64,000 nt of DNA from Adenanthera pavonina (Eukaryota; Streptophyta; Magnoliopsida; Fabales; Fabaceae). Below are positions 63,361 to 64,000 of the stretch, piece by piece; within the stretch, counting starts at the first letter, position 1, and every line of letters begins with the position of its first letter. The notes beneath the pieces are model-generated. The model saw only the letters and a list, made by a program, of their open reading frames with translations, did not search any database and was not told the DNA's origin. The stretch is taken from contig JAIVEN010000015.1 in the NCBI GenBank assembly GCA_026686845.1, positions 13,497,501 to 13,561,500 of the forward strand, written 5' to 3'. Made by a program: the position numbers and the translations under genes.

Positions 63361-63499
63361 TTCTGGAAGGTGGTCCATGGGGGGAGAAGTTTCCAGAACT
63401 TTTCGTAAAATATCTGTGGCCACATCAGCGGGACAAATGGCAGAATTTGGTAATAAAATCAGATCTCCCTTTCTTTTCTTTCCCGTCTCTAGAATCTTC
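63361..63499 (+). promoter_or_regulatory. Heat-shock elements in the HSF promoter
   Basis: Three clusters of alternating nGAAn/nTTCn units occur about 180-320 bases before the ATG: TTCtgGAA at 63361-63368; GAAgtTTCcaGAActTTT at 63386-63403 (three perfect units plus one imperfect); and ctctaGAAtcTTC around 63487-63499 (two perfect units plus one imperfect). This is the binding pattern of trimeric heat-shock factors and fits a heat-inducible gene. Confidence 0.65.
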
Positions 63500-63677
63500 T
63501 TTCCCACCGCCTTAAATTGCTTCATCTCTCGACTAATGAGCAAAGTGTTATTAACCCTGTAAAATCAGAAAATTTAGAGCCAACACCAAACTCCCTAACT
63601 TGCGGAACACAGATTACGACTACTATTGCCTCTGTTATTCAACTTCGTTCTTCCTGGCGAGTGAGTATAGTTGTGGG

Positions 63678-64000
63678 ATGGAGCGAATAAGAGTGAAAGT
63701 TGAAGAAACGGTAGCATGTGGAGCTGGTTCGTCGTCTTCATCGTCATCTTCTTCTTCAAGTCTGTCCCCTCGCCCTATGGAAGGTCTGCACGAGATGGGG
63801 CCTCCTCCATTTCTTACCAAGACCTTTGAAATGGTGGAAGACCCATCCACCGACTCTGTTGTTTCTTGGAGCCTTGCTCGTAACAGCTTCATTGTCTGGG
63901 ACTCTCACAAGTTCTCCACCGCCATTCTTCCTCTCTACTTCAAACACAGTAACTTCTCCAGCTTCATTCGGCAGCTTAATACCTATGTAAGTGTTTCTAT
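63678..64000 (+). CDS. HSFA2: Heat-shock transcription factor, class A2-like, first exon (partial)
   Basis: Exon 1 is 63678-63986, encoding 103 residues. The donor TAT|GTAAGT then starts the conserved intron that splits HSF DNA-binding domains after RQLNTY; the rest lies beyond the window. A serine-rich N-terminus (11 Ser, 18-28) is followed by [23 protein letters not shown] and the DNA-binding helices up to [11 protein letters not shown], with a recognition-helix segment NFSSFIRQL (92-100). The [16 protein letters not shown] block and SHKFST match HSFA2 best; HSFA6 and HSFA7 are alternatives. HSFA2 is a nuclear activator that sustains thermotolerance. Heat-shock elements sit upstream, fitting its known induction by other HSFs. 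An unusual Leu replaces the Arg of the conserved LPRYFKH (residue 86). Confidence 0.87.
   Translation, partial: MERIRVKVEETVACGAGSSSSSSSSSSSLSPRPMEGLHEMGPPPFLTKTFEMVEDPSTDSVVSWSLARNSFIVWDSHKFSTAILPLYFKHSNFSSFIRQLNTYVSVS

Larger units (their letters stand above)
55970..63677. other. Large gene-poor interval upstream of the HSF gene
   Basis: From 55970 to about 56400 is glutaredoxin promoter. From 56400 to 56880 the sequence is extremely AT-rich. The remainder has only short open frames without motifs, plus microsatellites. A GT-rich 54-base duplication lies at 57774-57893. The final 400 bases are the HSF promoter and leader. No gene can be supported. Confidence 0.55.

Noticed and set aside
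63283..63562. Overlapping open frames on both strands just upstream of the HSF gene (86 and 91 codons)
   Set aside because: They have no family motif, and the block contains the heat-shock elements and is better read as promoter and leader. An uncharacterised small gene cannot be fully excluded.
1..64000. Search for CRISPR arrays, operons, phage or bacterial mobile elements
   Set aside because: None are present. Intron structure and gene families show plant nuclear DNA, and the short tandem arrays seen are microsatellites and a minisatellite without CRISPR spacing.

Overview
The window is nuclear DNA of a flowering plant, most likely a eudicot. The genes have plant spliceosomal introns (GT..AG, AT-rich). 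They encode plant families: an NHL/LEA_2 protein, a cytochrome-b5-fused sphingolipid desaturase, a CC-type glutaredoxin and a plant heat-shock factor. The intergenic DNA is AT-rich and full of decayed retrotransposons. The species cannot be named from this.

Layout: (1) 1-3334, repeats including a CACTA-type terminus; (2) 3335-4141 (+), an intronless NHL protein; (3) 8446-9786 (-), an intronless Delta8 sphingolipid long-chain-base desaturase; (4) 12124-16083 (-), a seven-exon alpha/beta hydrolase; (5) 16.3-23.3 kb, an AT-rich gene desert with internal direct repeats, a Helitron-like end and an RTE-LINE tail; (6) 23385-28810 (-), a broken copy of FTSH4; (7) 29.6-36.5 kb, a nest of retrotransposons (L1-type LINE remnant, three solo LTRs, a small retroposon with a 22-bp target-site duplication); (8) 38865-44591 (-), an intact seven-exon FTSH4 for the mitochondrial i-AAA protease; (9) 46421-48785 (+), a seven-exon cell-wall GH32 enzyme with the 9-bp mini-exon; (10) 49564-53299 (+), a two-exon ADP/ATP carrier of the plasma-membrane ANT type; (11) 55544-55969 (-), a CC-type glutaredoxin; (12) 56-63.6 kb, a gene-poor stretch; (13) 63678-64000 (+), the first exon of an HSFA2-like heat-shock factor, cut by the window edge and preceded by heat-shock elements.

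The genes are ordinary, independently transcribed housekeeping and stress genes. I see no operon-like or cluster logic and no new defence or biosynthetic system. The most informative parts are evolutionary: a tandem segmental duplication of FTSH4 with one copy thoroughly pseudogenised, a GH32 protein whose specificity residues point to fructan exohydrolase rather than invertase, and a datable nested-transposon stack. Exon boundaries were derived by hand from GT/AG sites, phase bookkeeping and remembered family sequence. No alignment or database search was run.
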